From NCBI RefSeq assembly GCF_018139695.1, contig NZ_JAGSOG010000029.1, forward strand, positions 1 through 51,372: 51,372 nt of DNA, written 5' to 3'. The position numbers were made by a program, and so were the translations under genes. The stretch is from Actinospica durhamensis. Its GTDB lineage: Bacteria > Actinomycetota > Actinomycetes > Streptomycetales > Catenulisporaceae. Under the pieces are notes generated by a model. That model saw only the letters and a list, made by a program, of their open reading frames with translations. It did not search any database and was not told where the DNA came from. Positions 33,930-41,676 of this stretch are shown in pieces. Each line of letters starts with the position of its first letter. Position 1 is the first letter of the stretch.

Positions 33930-35324
33930 ATGAGATGGCGGCGCGGGGGAAGACCCGGCGAAGACTCGGACGCCCTGGTCATAGTGGCCATGGTCGCGCT
34001 GAGGGCGGGCGACCGTGACACGGCTGTGCGAAGGCTGACCGACGCGGCGGCCAGGACCGAGGATCTGGGCCGGGTGCATGACATCGCCCTGCTTCTCTGG
34101 CAGCAGCTGGGCGAGGTGCGTCGGGCCGAGGCGCTGTTGCGGCGCGCGGCGGACGCGAACTCGGTGCCGGCGATGAGCACCCTCGGCGTCCTGCTCCAGC
34201 AGATGAACCGGCCCCGCGAGGCCGAGCCGTGGCTGCGCATCGCGGCGCAGACCGGCGACGCGGACGCGGTCAACAACCTCGGCAACCTGTTGGAACGACG
34301 GGGCGACCTGGCCGAGGCCGTGGAGTTCTGGCGCAAGGCGGCGACAGCGGGCAGCACGATGGCGATGTCCTCGCTCGCGCTGGCGCTGTTCACCCACGGC
34401 CATGCGGACGAAGCGCGGCTGTGGTGCGAGCGTGCCCTCCTGGCCACGGCGGGACAGGACGAAGATCCGGCCGTCCTCGGCAAGCTCGCACTGGTCAGCA
34501 GGATGCTGGACAGCGGGCAGAGCGTGCCGGAGAAGCCGTTCCCGGGCGACCGGACCGTGCAGGACAACCCGGTGCGGGTGGAGGACATCAACGACCCGCT
34601 TGGCTTGGTGGCGGCGCTGCACCGCACCTTCCTCGCCGAGCGCGATCCCGATGTCCTGGACGCGGCACTGCTCGCGAGCCGGCAGGCGGTGGAGCAGTGC
34701 GTGGCGGGCTCACCCGCGCAGGCCGAAGCCCTGCGGATCCGCGGCTCGCTGCTGCGCGCGGACTTCGAGCGCAAGCGTGAGCCCGCGCTGCTCGACGAGG
34801 CGGTGCGGGCCGGCCGGGCGGCGGTCGAGGGTGCGCACGGGGACCGGGCGCGCGGATACGCCCAGTCCAGCCTCGGGTCCACGTTCCTGATCAAGAACGG
34901 CGTGCTGCACGACGACGACGCGCTGGACCAGGCGATCACCTCGCTCGAGGAGGCGCGGCGCCTGTTGGGTCCCGACGACCCGGAATGGCCCGGCATCACC
35001 TCGACCCTCGGCGGAGCGTTCACCCAGCAGCACATGCGCACCACCGAAGTCGGTGGCGGCACCGACCTCAGGCTGATCGCCAAGGCCATCACGCTCCTGG
35101 AGGCCGCGATCGCGGCCACACCTCCACGCGACCCCGAACTGCCGGCCCGGCTCTACAACCTGGCCATGGCGAAGATCCAGCGCGGGGCGCTGACACAGGA
35201 CACCGCGATGCTCTCCGAAGCGGCGGTGCTGTTGCAGCGGGCCGTGCAGGGCATGCCCGAGCAGCACCCGGCCCGTGCCGCGGCGATCCGCATGCTCGGG
35301 GCGCTCGGCGGATCGCCCCCCTGA
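33930..35324 (+). CDS. Sel1/TPR repeat protein of the CHAT operon
   Basis: A 464-aa soluble repeat protein. Residues about 40-190 are Sel1-like repeats: AEALLRRAADANSVPAMSTL, then AEPWLRIAAQTGDADAVNNL and AVEFWRKAATAGSTMAMSSL. Residues about 215-460 are TPR repeats resembling those of the CHAT protein (LGLVAALHRTFLAERDPDVLD; LDQAITSLEEARRLLGPDD; LLEAAIAATPPRDPELPARL). There is no CHAT, TIR or nuclease domain, so it is a scaffold or sensor. It starts 91 bp after the 126-aa gene. The ATG at 33930 follows GGGAGG with a nine-base gap. The shared repeat style suggests that the two large proteins interact or arose from one ancestor (inference). Confidence 0.85.
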   Translation: MRWRRGGRPGEDSDALVIVAMVALRAGDRDTAVRRLTDAAARTEDLGRVHDIALLLWQQLGEVRRAEALLRRAADANSVPAMSTLGVLLQQMNRPREAEPWLRIAAQTGDADAVNNLGNLLERRGDLAEAVEFWRKAATAGSTMAMSSLALALFTHGHADEARLWCERALLATAGQDEDPAVLGKLALVSRMLDSGQSVPEKPFPGDRTVQDNPVRVEDINDPLGLVAALHRTFLAERDPDVLDAALLASRQAVEQCVAGSPAQAEALRIRGSLLRADFERKREPALLDEAVRAGRAAVEGAHGDRARGYAQSSLGSTFLIKNGVLHDDDALDQAITSLEEARRLLGPDDPEWPGITSTLGGAFTQQHMRTTEVGGGTDLRLIAKAITLLEAAIAATPPRDPELPARLYNLAMAKIQRGALTQDTAMLSEAAVLLQRAVQGMPEQHPARAAAIRMLGALGGSPP

Positions 35325-35334
35325 TCGACCGGGG

Positions 35335-35371
35335 TAGTGAATCCGAGCCCTGATAGTGAATCCGAGCCCTG
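35335..35371. repeat. 19-bp direct repeat, two copies, after the TPR gene
   Basis: TAGTGAATCCGAGCCCTG occurs at 35335-35352 and 35354-35371. It starts ten bases after the stop of the TPR gene. Confidence 0.9.
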
Positions 35372-35422
35372 CTGAGGCAGACTGGGCGGGCGACAAGTTC
35401 CGACTGCTGCAGGAGGCTCCTT

Positions 35423-35968
35423 ATGGCTCACATCGATCTGGGCGTCGACGAGCGCAAGTCCCCCGGGATCAATGGTCTGATGCAATTCCGGCCGGAGACG
35501 GCCAAGCCGCTCGGCGCGCTGGCCGACGTGCTGCTGCGCGGCCCGAACTCGCTCACCCCGGGCGAGCGGGAGCTGATCGCCGCGTACGTCTCGGGCCTGA
35601 ACGATTGCGAGTTCTGCCGCGACTCGCACTCCGCGTTCGCCGCGGCCCAGCTCGAGCAGGGCCTGCCGCTGGTCGAGCAGGTGCGCGCGGACCGGAACAC
35701 GGCCCCGATCTCGGCCAAGCTGCGCGCGCTGCTCGCGATCGCCGCCGCCGTCCGCGAGGGCGGGCGCACCGTCACCGGCGAGCTGGTCGAGGCGGCCAAG
35801 GCCGAGGGCGCGACCGATGTCGAGGTCCACGACACCGTGCTGATCGCCGCCGCGTTCTGCATGTTCAACCGCTACGTCGACGGCCTCGGCACCCTCCCGG
35901 CCGACCCGGAGGACTACGTCCACGCCGCCCACCACATCATCGCCAACGGCTACCAGGGCCTCGGCTGA
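35423..35968 (+). CDS. AhpD-like / carboxymuconolactone decarboxylase family peroxidase-related protein
   Basis: A 181-aa all-helical protein of the AhpD-like superfamily. The redox motif C62-EF-C65-RDSH69 is the family's CxxC-x3-H active site, which reduces peroxides or a thiol partner. LIAAYVSGLNDCEFC is preceded by LTPGERE, as usual, and TVLIAAAFCMFNRYVDGLGT forms the second conserved helix. GGAGG lies six bases before the ATG. The gene stands alone between the CHAT operon and the opposing MarR unit, with typical codon use. It is an antioxidant enzyme; the specific partner is unknown. Confidence 0.88.
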   Translation: MAHIDLGVDERKSPGINGLMQFRPETAKPLGALADVLLRGPNSLTPGERELIAAYVSGLNDCEFCRDSHSAFAAAQLEQGLPLVEQVRADRNTAPISAKLRALLAIAAAVREGGRTVTGELVEAAKAEGATDVEVHDTVLIAAAFCMFNRYVDGLGTLPADPEDYVHAAHHIIANGYQGLG

Positions 35969-36068
35969 CGCGGAGCCCGATCCCGCGCCTCGCGCCTCGC
36001 GCCTGACACACCATCGGGTGCGAGGTACGGGGTGCAGGTGTGCGGACCGTCAGGTCCGCGGCGGCACG

Positions 36069-36533
36069 CTAGGCGTGGGTGGCATTCCACGGGAAGGGGC
36101 TGAGGTCGGGGGCGACCCAGCCGGTGCGCGCCTCGGTGCAGGCCAGCGTCGCGGGCCGGTAGAAGCGGGTGAGCAGCCTCTTGTCGAGCAGCACGGGGTT
36201 GCGTTCGGCGAAGGTGTCGAAGTCGGCGGCGTCGGAGTGCTCGGTGTGGTGAGCCACGAGTTCGACCCAGGCGCGGCTGACGGTGGCGTTGTACTTCTGC
36301 GGGGCGCCGGCGTACCGCGCGACCGACTGGATACCGTCGCTAACCAGGTCGATGGCGGCGGCGGTGCCGTAGCGGCAGACGGCGAGGTAGGTCAGGTGGA
36401 CGTGCTGGCGGTGGGCGAAGCGGTCGGCGGTGGACATGACCTCCGCCATCAGTTCCGGGAACGGTGACGGCGTTCGGCTCGCGCTCTCATCGGAGTGTGC
36501 GTGAGCCCTGACGTGCCCGGCGTGGTCCTGCAT
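36069..36533 (-). CDS. conserved hypothetical protein in a MarR operon, 154 aa
   Basis: A helical protein with the pattern FAHRQHVHLTYLAVCRYG, then IQSVARYAGAPQKYNATVSRAW, VELVAHH, PVLLDKRLLTRFY and WVAPDLSPFP. I recognise this as a widespread actinobacterial and proteobacterial conserved hypothetical family with an H-x-x-H-style helix, but no biochemical role is known to me. Conserved His residues could bind a metal. The gene begins six bases after the MarR regulator stop, so it is almost certainly co-transcribed and controlled by it. An internal ATG at residue 29 or 33 could be the true start, because the first 28 residues look non-conserved. Confidence 0.65.
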   Translation of the reverse strand: MQDHAGHVRAHAHSDESASRTPSPFPELMAEVMSTADRFAHRQHVHLTYLAVCRYGTAAAIDLVSDGIQSVARYAGAPQKYNATVSRAWVELVAHHTEHSDAADFDTFAERNPVLLDKRLLTRFYRPATLACTEARTGWVAPDLSPFPWNATHA

Positions 36534-36539
36534 GGTTCA

Positions 36540-36974
36540 TCAGCCTTCCGTGGTCAGCGCGTTCAGGACGGCATGGAAGCCGGCGACCGCCTCGGGGGGC
36601 AGGGCGCCAAGGGCGCGGTGTTCGATGTCGGCGAGGGTCCGGGTGATGACAGCGGCGGCCTCGCGTCCGGAGTCGGTCAGTTCGATCAGGACGGAGCGCC
36701 GGTCGCCCGCGCGGGTGCTGCGGGTGACGTGGCCGCGGCGTTCGAGCCGGTCGAGCACGCTGGTGAGGGTGGTCGGTTTCGCCCCGACGGCGGCGCCGAG
36801 CTGCGAGACGGTGCGGCCCACACCGTCGGCGAGGTTGGCCAGCGCGTTGATCTCGGAGGGACTCAGGTCGAGGTCGACGAGTTCGGTGGCGATCAGGTGC
36901 AAGGTGGCGTGGGTGGCACGCTGCAGGGCCAGCAGCGCGCCACCCACGGACGGCGGTACGATCTCGGACTTCAC
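36540..36974 (-). CDS. MarR-family transcriptional regulator
   Basis: A 144-aa winged-helix repressor. The MarR core is LSPSEINALANLADGVGRTVSQLGAAVGAKPTTLTSVLDRLERRG, described here by its ends; the wing is STRAGDRRSVLIELTDSGRE, and dimer helices flank it. It begins with a GTG at 36974. The -10 TATTAT (36988-36983) lies eight bases upstream, so the mRNA is predicted to be leaderless. It leads a two-gene operon with the hypothetical protein and is likely autoregulated through a repeated CGATMTCGGACT sequence over its promoter. MarR proteins respond to phenolics, oxidants or drugs; the ligand here is unknown. Confidence 0.88.
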   Translation of the reverse strand: MKSEIVPPSVGGALLALQRATHATLHLIATELVDLDLSPSEINALANLADGVGRTVSQLGAAVGAKPTTLTSVLDRLERRGHVTRSTRAGDRRSVLIELTDSGREAAAVITRTLADIEHRALGALPPEAVAGFHAVLNALTTEG

Positions 36975-37011
36975 GATTTCGAATAATACGATATCGGACT
37001 ACCTTGGGCAA
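36959..37011 (-). promoter_or_regulatory. promoter and operator of the MarR operon
   Basis: TTGCCC (37011-37006), 17 bp, TATTAT (36988-36983) form a good promoter. CGATCTCGGACT (36959-36970) and CGATATCGGACT (36989-37000) are 12-bp direct repeats 30 bp apart. The second fills the spacer and contains the palindrome CGATATCG. Confidence 0.6.
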
Positions 37012-37040
37012 GGCCCCGGCGGCGAGTCGTCGTCAAGCCG

Positions 37041-37931
37041 TCAGTCGGGCTGTCCCGGGTAGGTGTCCGGGTCGGGCCCGACGCGGCCGCTCGCCGCCCG
37101 GTCGAGTGCGTCGATGGAGGCGATCTCCTCGGCGGTCAGTTCGAAGTCGAAGACGGCGAGGTTCTCCGCCATCCGCGCGGGGCGCGCGGACTTGGGGATG
37201 ACGACGTGGCCGCGCTGGAGGTGCCAGCGCAGGATGATCTGCGCGGTGGTCTTCCCGTGGGCGGAGGCGATGCGGGTGATGGTGGCGTCCTCGAGCGGCT
37301 TGCCGTCGTGTCCGAGGGGGCTGTGGGCTTCGATCGCGATGCCGAGCCGTGCCGACGCCGCGCGCGCGGCCTCGTTGGTGAAGTACGGGTGCAGCTCGAA
37401 CTGGTTGACCGTCGGCGCGACGCCCGTCGCGGCGACGATGCGCTCCAGGTGGGCCGGTTGGAAGTTCGAGACCCCGGCGGAACGCAGTCGGCCCTGCGCC
37501 ACGAGTTCGGTCATGGCCTTCCAGGTCGAGGCGTAGTCGCCGTCGTACTGGGTGGGCAGCGGCCAGTGGATCAGGAAGAGGTCGAGGTAGTCGAGGCCGA
37601 GGCGCTCGAGTGTCTGCTCGAACGAGCGCAGCACGTCGTCCGGGCGGTGGTTGTGGTCGCCGAGCTTGCTCGTGATGTACAGCTCGTCCCTCGGGATGCC
37701 GCTGGCGGCGATCGCCTGGCCCACGCCCTGCTCGTTGCCGTAGTTCTGGGCGGTGTCGATGTGCCGGTAGCCGGCCTCCAGCGCGAGGCCGACGACCTGC
37801 GCGGTGATCTCGGCGTTCGTCGCGGACTGCTCGCGGTCCGGCTGCACACGGAGCGTGCCGAAGCCGAGCTGGGGGATCGTGGTGCCGTCCGACAGCGTGA
37901 TCCTGGGGATGTGGGGCCGGGTAGTGGACAT
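37041..37931 (-). CDS. aldo/keto reductase
   Basis: A 296-aa NADPH-dependent AKR (2,5-diketo-gluconate reductase-like, AKR5 group). The catalytic tetrad is complete: D59 and Y64 (HIDTAQNYGNE), K89 (YITSKLGDHNH) and H122 (FLIHWPLP). Cofactor-binding VIPKSARPARMAEN lies near the C-terminus. It reduces aldehydes or ketones; the substrate is not predictable. The ATG at 37931 follows AAGGAA with seven-base spacing; 40 extra in-frame upstream codons are not conserved. It is divergent from an XRE/MmyB-like regulator 149 bp away, an arrangement that often signals control by that regulator. Confidence 0.92.
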   Translation of the reverse strand: MSTTRPHIPRITLSDGTTIPQLGFGTLRVQPDREQSATNAEITAQVVGLALEAGYRHIDTAQNYGNEQGVGQAIAASGIPRDELYITSKLGDHNHRPDDVLRSFEQTLERLGLDYLDLFLIHWPLPTQYDGDYASTWKAMTELVAQGRLRSAGVSNFQPAHLERIVAATGVAPTVNQFELHPYFTNEAARAASARLGIAIEAHSPLGHDGKPLEDATITRIASAHGKTTAQIILRWHLQRGHVVIPKSARPARMAENLAVFDFELTAEEIASIDALDRAASGRVGPDPDTYPGQPD

Positions 37932-38080
37932 GGTCTGTTCCTTCGCTCGGATATTCGCTGGGTGTGCGCCGGGTTTCTCACCGACCACACAAACAGCCGG
38001 TGGCGAAGGGTGCGAGTCACTGCCGGTGGGGGTACTGTCAGGGACCCCCACCCGGGACGGGCCGCGCTTAGGCTGGTGGG

Positions 38081-38938
38081 ATGGACAACCGGGCGGAAAT
38101 CCGTGATTTCTTGAAGTCCCGCCGCGACCGGCTCACTCCGGAGCAGGCCGGCCTGCCGGTCTACGGCAGCCGCCGCGTCGCCGGACTGCGCCGCGGCGAG
38201 GTGGCGACGCTCGCCGGGGTGAGCGTCGAGTACTACACGCGCCTCGAGCGCGGCAACCTCGGCGGTGTCTCCGACGGTGTCCTCGACGCGCTCGCCCAGG
38301 CCCTGCGGCTCGACGAGACCGAGCGCACCCATCTCTACGACCTGGCCCGCGCGGCGAACACGACACCCGCACGCGCGCGCCGCCGACCCGCCGCGTCCGG
38401 CGTGCGCCCCACCCTGCAGCGCATGCTGGACGCGATGCCGACGGTGCCGGCGATCGTGCGCAACAACCGGTTCGACTTCGTGGCCGCCAACCCGCTCGGG
38501 CACGCGCTGTTCTCCGAGATGTACGCCGACCCGACCTGCCAGGCGAACTCGGCCCGTTTCAGCTTCCTGACCTCGGCCGGCCGTGATTTCTACCTCGACT
38601 GGGAGCGCGTCGCCAGGAACGTCGTCGGATCGCTGCGGGTCGAGGCCGCGAAGAATCCGTACGACCGCGCACTGTCGAACCTGATCGGCGAGCTCTCCAC
38701 CCGCAGCGACGCCTTCCGCGTGCTCTGGGGCGCCCACGACGTGCACGTCTTCCGCGAAGGCCGCAAACGGCTGCGCCGCCCGGTCGTCGGCGAACTCGAG
38801 CTCGAGCACGAGACGATGCTGCTGCCGGACGACAGCGGGCTGCAGGTGGCGATGTACAGCGCCCCGCCGGGCAGCGCGAGCGAGGACGGACTCAAGCTGC
38901 TCGCGAGCTGGAGCGCGACCATGGCCGAAGTGAACTGA
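38081..38938 (+). CDS. XRE-family regulator with MmyB-like ligand domain
   Basis: A 285-aa regulator. The N-terminal helix-turn-helix (about 8-90) has RVAGLRRGEVATLAGVSVEY, then YTRLERGNLGGVSDGVLDAL. The C-terminal MmyB-like domain (about 105-275) has RMLDAMPTVPAIVRNNRFDF and ANPLGHALFSEMY, with late VFREGRKRLRRPVVGELEL. This domain is thought to bind a fatty-acid-like ligand, and such regulators usually act on a divergent oxidoreductase, as here. TAGGCT (38069-38074) lies seven bases before the ATG at 38081, so a leaderless mRNA is likely. Confidence 0.9.
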   Translation: MDNRAEIRDFLKSRRDRLTPEQAGLPVYGSRRVAGLRRGEVATLAGVSVEYYTRLERGNLGGVSDGVLDALAQALRLDETERTHLYDLARAANTTPARARRRPAASGVRPTLQRMLDAMPTVPAIVRNNRFDFVAANPLGHALFSEMYADPTCQANSARFSFLTSAGRDFYLDWERVARNVVGSLRVEAAKNPYDRALSNLIGELSTRSDAFRVLWGAHDVHVFREGRKRLRRPVVGELELEHETMLLPDDSGLQVAMYSAPPGSASEDGLKLLASWSATMAEVN

Positions 38939-38959
38939 CCGGCCGCGGCGCCGAGCCTC

Positions 38960-39001
38960 GATTCACCGAGCCTTGATTCGCTGAGCGTTGATTCACGGTG
39001 G
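38960..39001. repeat. 15-bp direct repeats after the XRE regulator
   Basis: GATTCACCGAGCCTT (38960) and GATTCGCTGAGCGTT (38975) are followed by a partial copy (GATTCACGGTGG, 38990). They lie just before the terminator of the regulator gene. Confidence 0.75.
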
Positions 39002-39037
39002 ACCCGCCGGCCGGTCGCGCCGTCGCGGACGGCGGGT
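39002..39037 (+). terminator. terminator of the XRE regulator gene
   Basis: ACCCGCCG (39002-39009) pairs with CGGCGGGT (39030-39037), and TTTCTT follows immediately, a typical rho-independent layout. The 20-nt loop can fold further. Confidence 0.65.
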
Positions 39038-39177
39038 TTCTTCGGCGCGCCCGCATGCGCGAGGGGGTCCCTGCTGGTACCTGTCACGTCACGGACTCCC
39101 ACTCCGCCGCGGGCTCGGGTTGGATAGTCGGTGTTCCACCTGTGTCTTCGGTACCTGTCCTCAGAAGGAGCATTGAT

Positions 39178-39510
39178 ATGACTACGCAGCCCTTTCCGCC
39201 CGAGCACCCGCTCGCCGAGTTCGCGCCCAAACTCATCGAGCTGACCAACGACGTCGTGTTCGGCGACATCTGGGAACGCCCGGGCCTGTCCCCGCGCGAC
39301 CGCAGCCTGATCACCGTCACCGCGCTGGCCGCGCTCTACCGCACCGAGCAACTCGGCTACCACCTGGACTTCGCGCTCAAGAACGGACTGAGCGTGGACG
39401 AACTGGTCGAGGCGCTCACCCACCTGGCGTTCTACGCCGGCTGGCCCAACGCCCTGACCGCCATCACCCAACTCAAGGCCCTCACCGAGCGCAGCGCCGA
39501 GACCGGCTGA
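39178..39510 (+). CDS. carboxymuconolactone decarboxylase family protein
   Basis: A 110-aa CMD-type protein with SPRDRSLITVTALAALYRTEQLGYHLDFALKNG described by its ends, then ELVEALTHLAFYAGWPNAL. The C-x-x-C of AhpD is absent, so it is a decarboxylase-like rather than a peroxidase-like member. H62, E57 and the HLAFYAGWP helix are the likely active-site parts. GAAGGAG lies seven bases before the ATG. TTGGAT, 17 bp, TGTCTT upstream is a possible promoter. It forms a two-gene unit with a cupin protein 33 bp downstream, a pairing common in soil bacteria for small aromatic or lactone metabolism. Confidence 0.88.
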   Translation: MTTQPFPPEHPLAEFAPKLIELTNDVVFGDIWERPGLSPRDRSLITVTALAALYRTEQLGYHLDFALKNGLSVDELVEALTHLAFYAGWPNALTAITQLKALTERSAETG

Positions 39511-39543
39511 GCACGGCACGACCCCGAAAGGAACCTACGCACG

Positions 39544-39948
39544 ATGCAACTGCTCAAGCAGCCCCCGACCACCAAGGCCCCGGCCGAGATGTTCACCGGA
39601 GACGTGTGGTTCGACGTCGTCTACCGCGGAGAGGAACCCTCCCGCGCCCGGGCGAACATGGTCAAGTTCGCGCCCGGTGCCCGCACCGCATGGCACTCGC
39701 ACGGCCTCGGCCAGACCCTCTACATCGTCGAGGGCATCGCGCTGATCCAGTCGCGCGGCGGCGAGATCCTCGAGGCCCACCCCGGCGACGTGATCTGGAC
39801 CCCGCCGGGCGAGGAGCACTGGCACGGCGCGGCCCCCGGGCGGTTCATGAGCCACCTCGCGCTGTGGGAGGCCGACGAGGTCTCCTGGCTCGAACACGTC
39901 ACCGAGGACGAATACCAGGGCCCGCGCACCGGCACCCGCTGCTGCTGA
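39544..39948 (+). CDS. small cupin protein (mandelonitrile-lyase-like)
   Basis: A 134-aa single-domain cupin. Metal ligands are visible in W-HSH-GLGQTLYIVEG (first motif, ligands His52 and His54 and Gln58 in place of Glu) and PGDVIWTPPGEEHWHGA (second motif His). FMSHLALWE closes the barrel. The sequence resembles bacterial cupin hydroxynitrile lyases, which carry the same AWHSHxxGQTL stretch and usually bind manganese. The gene is downstream of the CMD gene and probably co-transcribed. A carbon-carbon lyase or isomerase role on a small aldehyde adduct is plausible by family. AAGGAA lies about ten bases before the ATG. Confidence 0.85.
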   Translation: MQLLKQPPTTKAPAEMFTGDVWFDVVYRGEEPSRARANMVKFAPGARTAWHSHGLGQTLYIVEGIALIQSRGGEILEAHPGDVIWTPPGEEHWHGAAPGRFMSHLALWEADEVSWLEHVTEDEYQGPRTGTRCC

Positions 39949-39970
39949 GGCACCCGGGTGACGACCCGGG

Positions 39971-41245
39971 TCATACCCCGCCGGCGACGCTCGTGGCCTC
40001 GACGCGCATCGGCCCGACTCCCGGCTCGGCTCGCTTCGAAGCCCGGGCGAGCCAGAGTCCGACGCCGAGGGTGCCGAGCGCCGCGAGCGCCGCGCTGCAG
40101 GCCAGGCCGGACCGCGCTCCGGCGTGCTGGGAGATCCAGCCGACGGCCGGGCCGCCGAGCGGGGTGGCGCCCATCGAGACGACCGTGTAGAAGGCCATCA
40201 CCCGGCCCCGGACCGCCTCGTCCACGTGCGTCTGGGCGTACGCGCTGACCGCGGTGTTCAACGTCATCAGCAGGAAGCCGACGGGTATGAGCAGAAGCAG
40301 GAAGCTTCGATACTCCGGCGCGTACGCGGCGCCCGCCTCGGCCGCCGCGAACAGCAGGGCGCTGATCACGACCTTGCGCGGGCCGGGCACGCGGCTTCGG
40401 CTCGCGGTGAGGGTCCCGGCGACGGTGCCCACGGACAGCGCCGTGTTCATCAGGCCGAGGCCGGTCGATCCGGTGTCGAAGACGCGCCCGGCGAACAGCG
40501 TCAGCGTGATCGGGAAGTTCACCGCGAGGGTGGCGGTGAGCCCGAAGATCGCGAAGACGCCGACCAGGCCCGGACGGTCCAGGATGTAGCGCAGCCCCTC
40601 TCGGGGCGCACGCAGCCACGACGTGGCGGGCCCGGCGGCTGCTGCGGCCGCGGCGCGCGGGCGGATGGCCAGCAGCGCCGCGAGCACCGCGGCGAAGGAC
40701 GCGGTGTTGACGGCGAACACCCAGCCGGTGCCGAACGCGCTGATGAGCACCCCTGCGATGGCGGGTCCGACGAGCCGGGCCGCGTTGAACGAGAGGATGT
40801 TCAAGCCCGCGGCGTTGGGAATGAGCGGCCGGCCGACCAGTTCGGCGACGAAGGAGAGCCGGGCCGGGTTCTCCACCGTGAAGACGCAGCCGAGGGTGAA
40901 GGCGAGCAGGTAGACCAGCCAGACGGGACCGTGCCCGGAGAACACCGCGACCGTCAGGATCAGCGCCTGGAGCGCGTAGAGCGACTGCGCGGCCAGCTGC
41001 AGGTTGCGCCGGTTCCTGCGGTCGGCGACCACTCCGCCCCACAGGCCGAACAGCAGGACCGGGGCGAACTGCAGCCCGGCGGTCCAGCCGACCGCCGTAC
41101 CGCTGTGGGTACGAGAGAGTACGTACCAGTCCAGCGCGGTGCCCTGCATGGCGGTCCCGATGTTGGAGAGCACGCCCGCGCTCCAGTACAGGCGGTAGTC
41201 CCGCACCCGCAGCGCGGGAAAGGCGCCGGTCGGCCGGGAGCTCAC
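39971..41245 (-). CDS. MFS transporter, MFS_3/EntS type
   Basis: A 424-aa 12-helix exporter. FPALRVRDYRLYWSAGVLSN is the typical start of this subgroup. WGGVVADRRNRRNLQLA is the loop-2 signature, then ENPARLSFVAELVG and NAAGLNILSFNAARLVGPAIAG. It probably exports a drug or metabolite. The start is uncertain. The GTG at 41245 places the conserved RVRDYRLYW right after a short tail. An ATG at 41295 with a better ribosome site opens a different frame that ends exactly at this GTG. That is either a coupled leader peptide or a sign that a base is missing. No regulator is adjacent in the operon. Confidence 0.78.
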   Translation of the reverse strand: MSSRPTGAFPALRVRDYRLYWSAGVLSNIGTAMQGTALDWYVLSRTHSGTAVGWTAGLQFAPVLLFGLWGGVVADRRNRRNLQLAAQSLYALQALILTVAVFSGHGPVWLVYLLAFTLGCVFTVENPARLSFVAELVGRPLIPNAAGLNILSFNAARLVGPAIAGVLISAFGTGWVFAVNTASFAAVLAALLAIRPRAAAAAAAGPATSWLRAPREGLRYILDRPGLVGVFAIFGLTATLAVNFPITLTLFAGRVFDTGSTGLGLMNTALSVGTVAGTLTASRSRVPGPRKVVISALLFAAAEAGAAYAPEYRSFLLLLIPVGFLLMTLNTAVSAYAQTHVDEAVRGRVMAFYTVVSMGATPLGGPAVGWISQHAGARSGLACSAALAALGTLGVGLWLARASKRAEPGVGPMRVEATSVAGGV

Positions 41246-41295
41246 CGTCGCCCGCGATCGGGGAACGCGGCATTCGCGGATCGTCTCGTGCTCAT
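41242..41295 (-). CDS. possible 17-aa leader peptide coupled to the MFS gene
   Basis: An ATG at 41295 with GGAG eight bases upstream encodes MSTRRSANAAFPDRGRR. Its TGA overlaps the GTG start of the MFS gene (GTGA). It is basic and hydrophilic. Alternatively it is the true N-terminus of the transporter and a single base is missing before 41245. Confidence 0.35.
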   Translation of the reverse strand: MSTRRSANAAFPDRGRR

Positions 41296-41676
41296 GGCGG
41301 GGGCTCCGTGGGTATGGCCGCCCGGCGAACCCCGGCCCGAGCGCGGCCGAATCGGGCACGCGAAGCAGGGCGCGAAGACCGCGCGAGGAGGCGACGGGGA
41401 GAACCTTGGACACCTGCCACGGCGTGACGGACGACGATGGCGATGTGAACGGCGACAGGACGCTGATTCAGATGATCTACGGGGTCAGCGACAGGAGCAG
41501 GACCACACGCGACCGAAGTCGATGTGGCTCCTGGTGGTCAGCGGAACCCGGATCATGGGGTCAGTCTCAGCGCCCCGGGCACCAGATGTCAATAGTCTCC
41601 ATGCCCATGCGACCATTACCGCCCTCGCGACCACGAGCCGCTGAGGGCCGGTCCGGCTCCCGCCCGCAGGACGGCC
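41296..41676. other. 381-bp region between the MFS gene and the MerR gene
   Basis: No convincing gene. On the minus strand a perfect -35 hexamer TTGACA (41593-41588) is followed after 18 bp by GAGACT. This could start a long leader for the MFS gene. The rest is ordinary GC-rich sequence without clear hairpins. Confidence 0.35.

Noticed and set aside
30843-35324. Search for a gasdermin or CRISPR type III-E partner of the CHAT protease
   Set aside because: The 126-aa protein is much shorter than bacterial gasdermins and no cas genes are seen, so neither known CHAT pathway applies.
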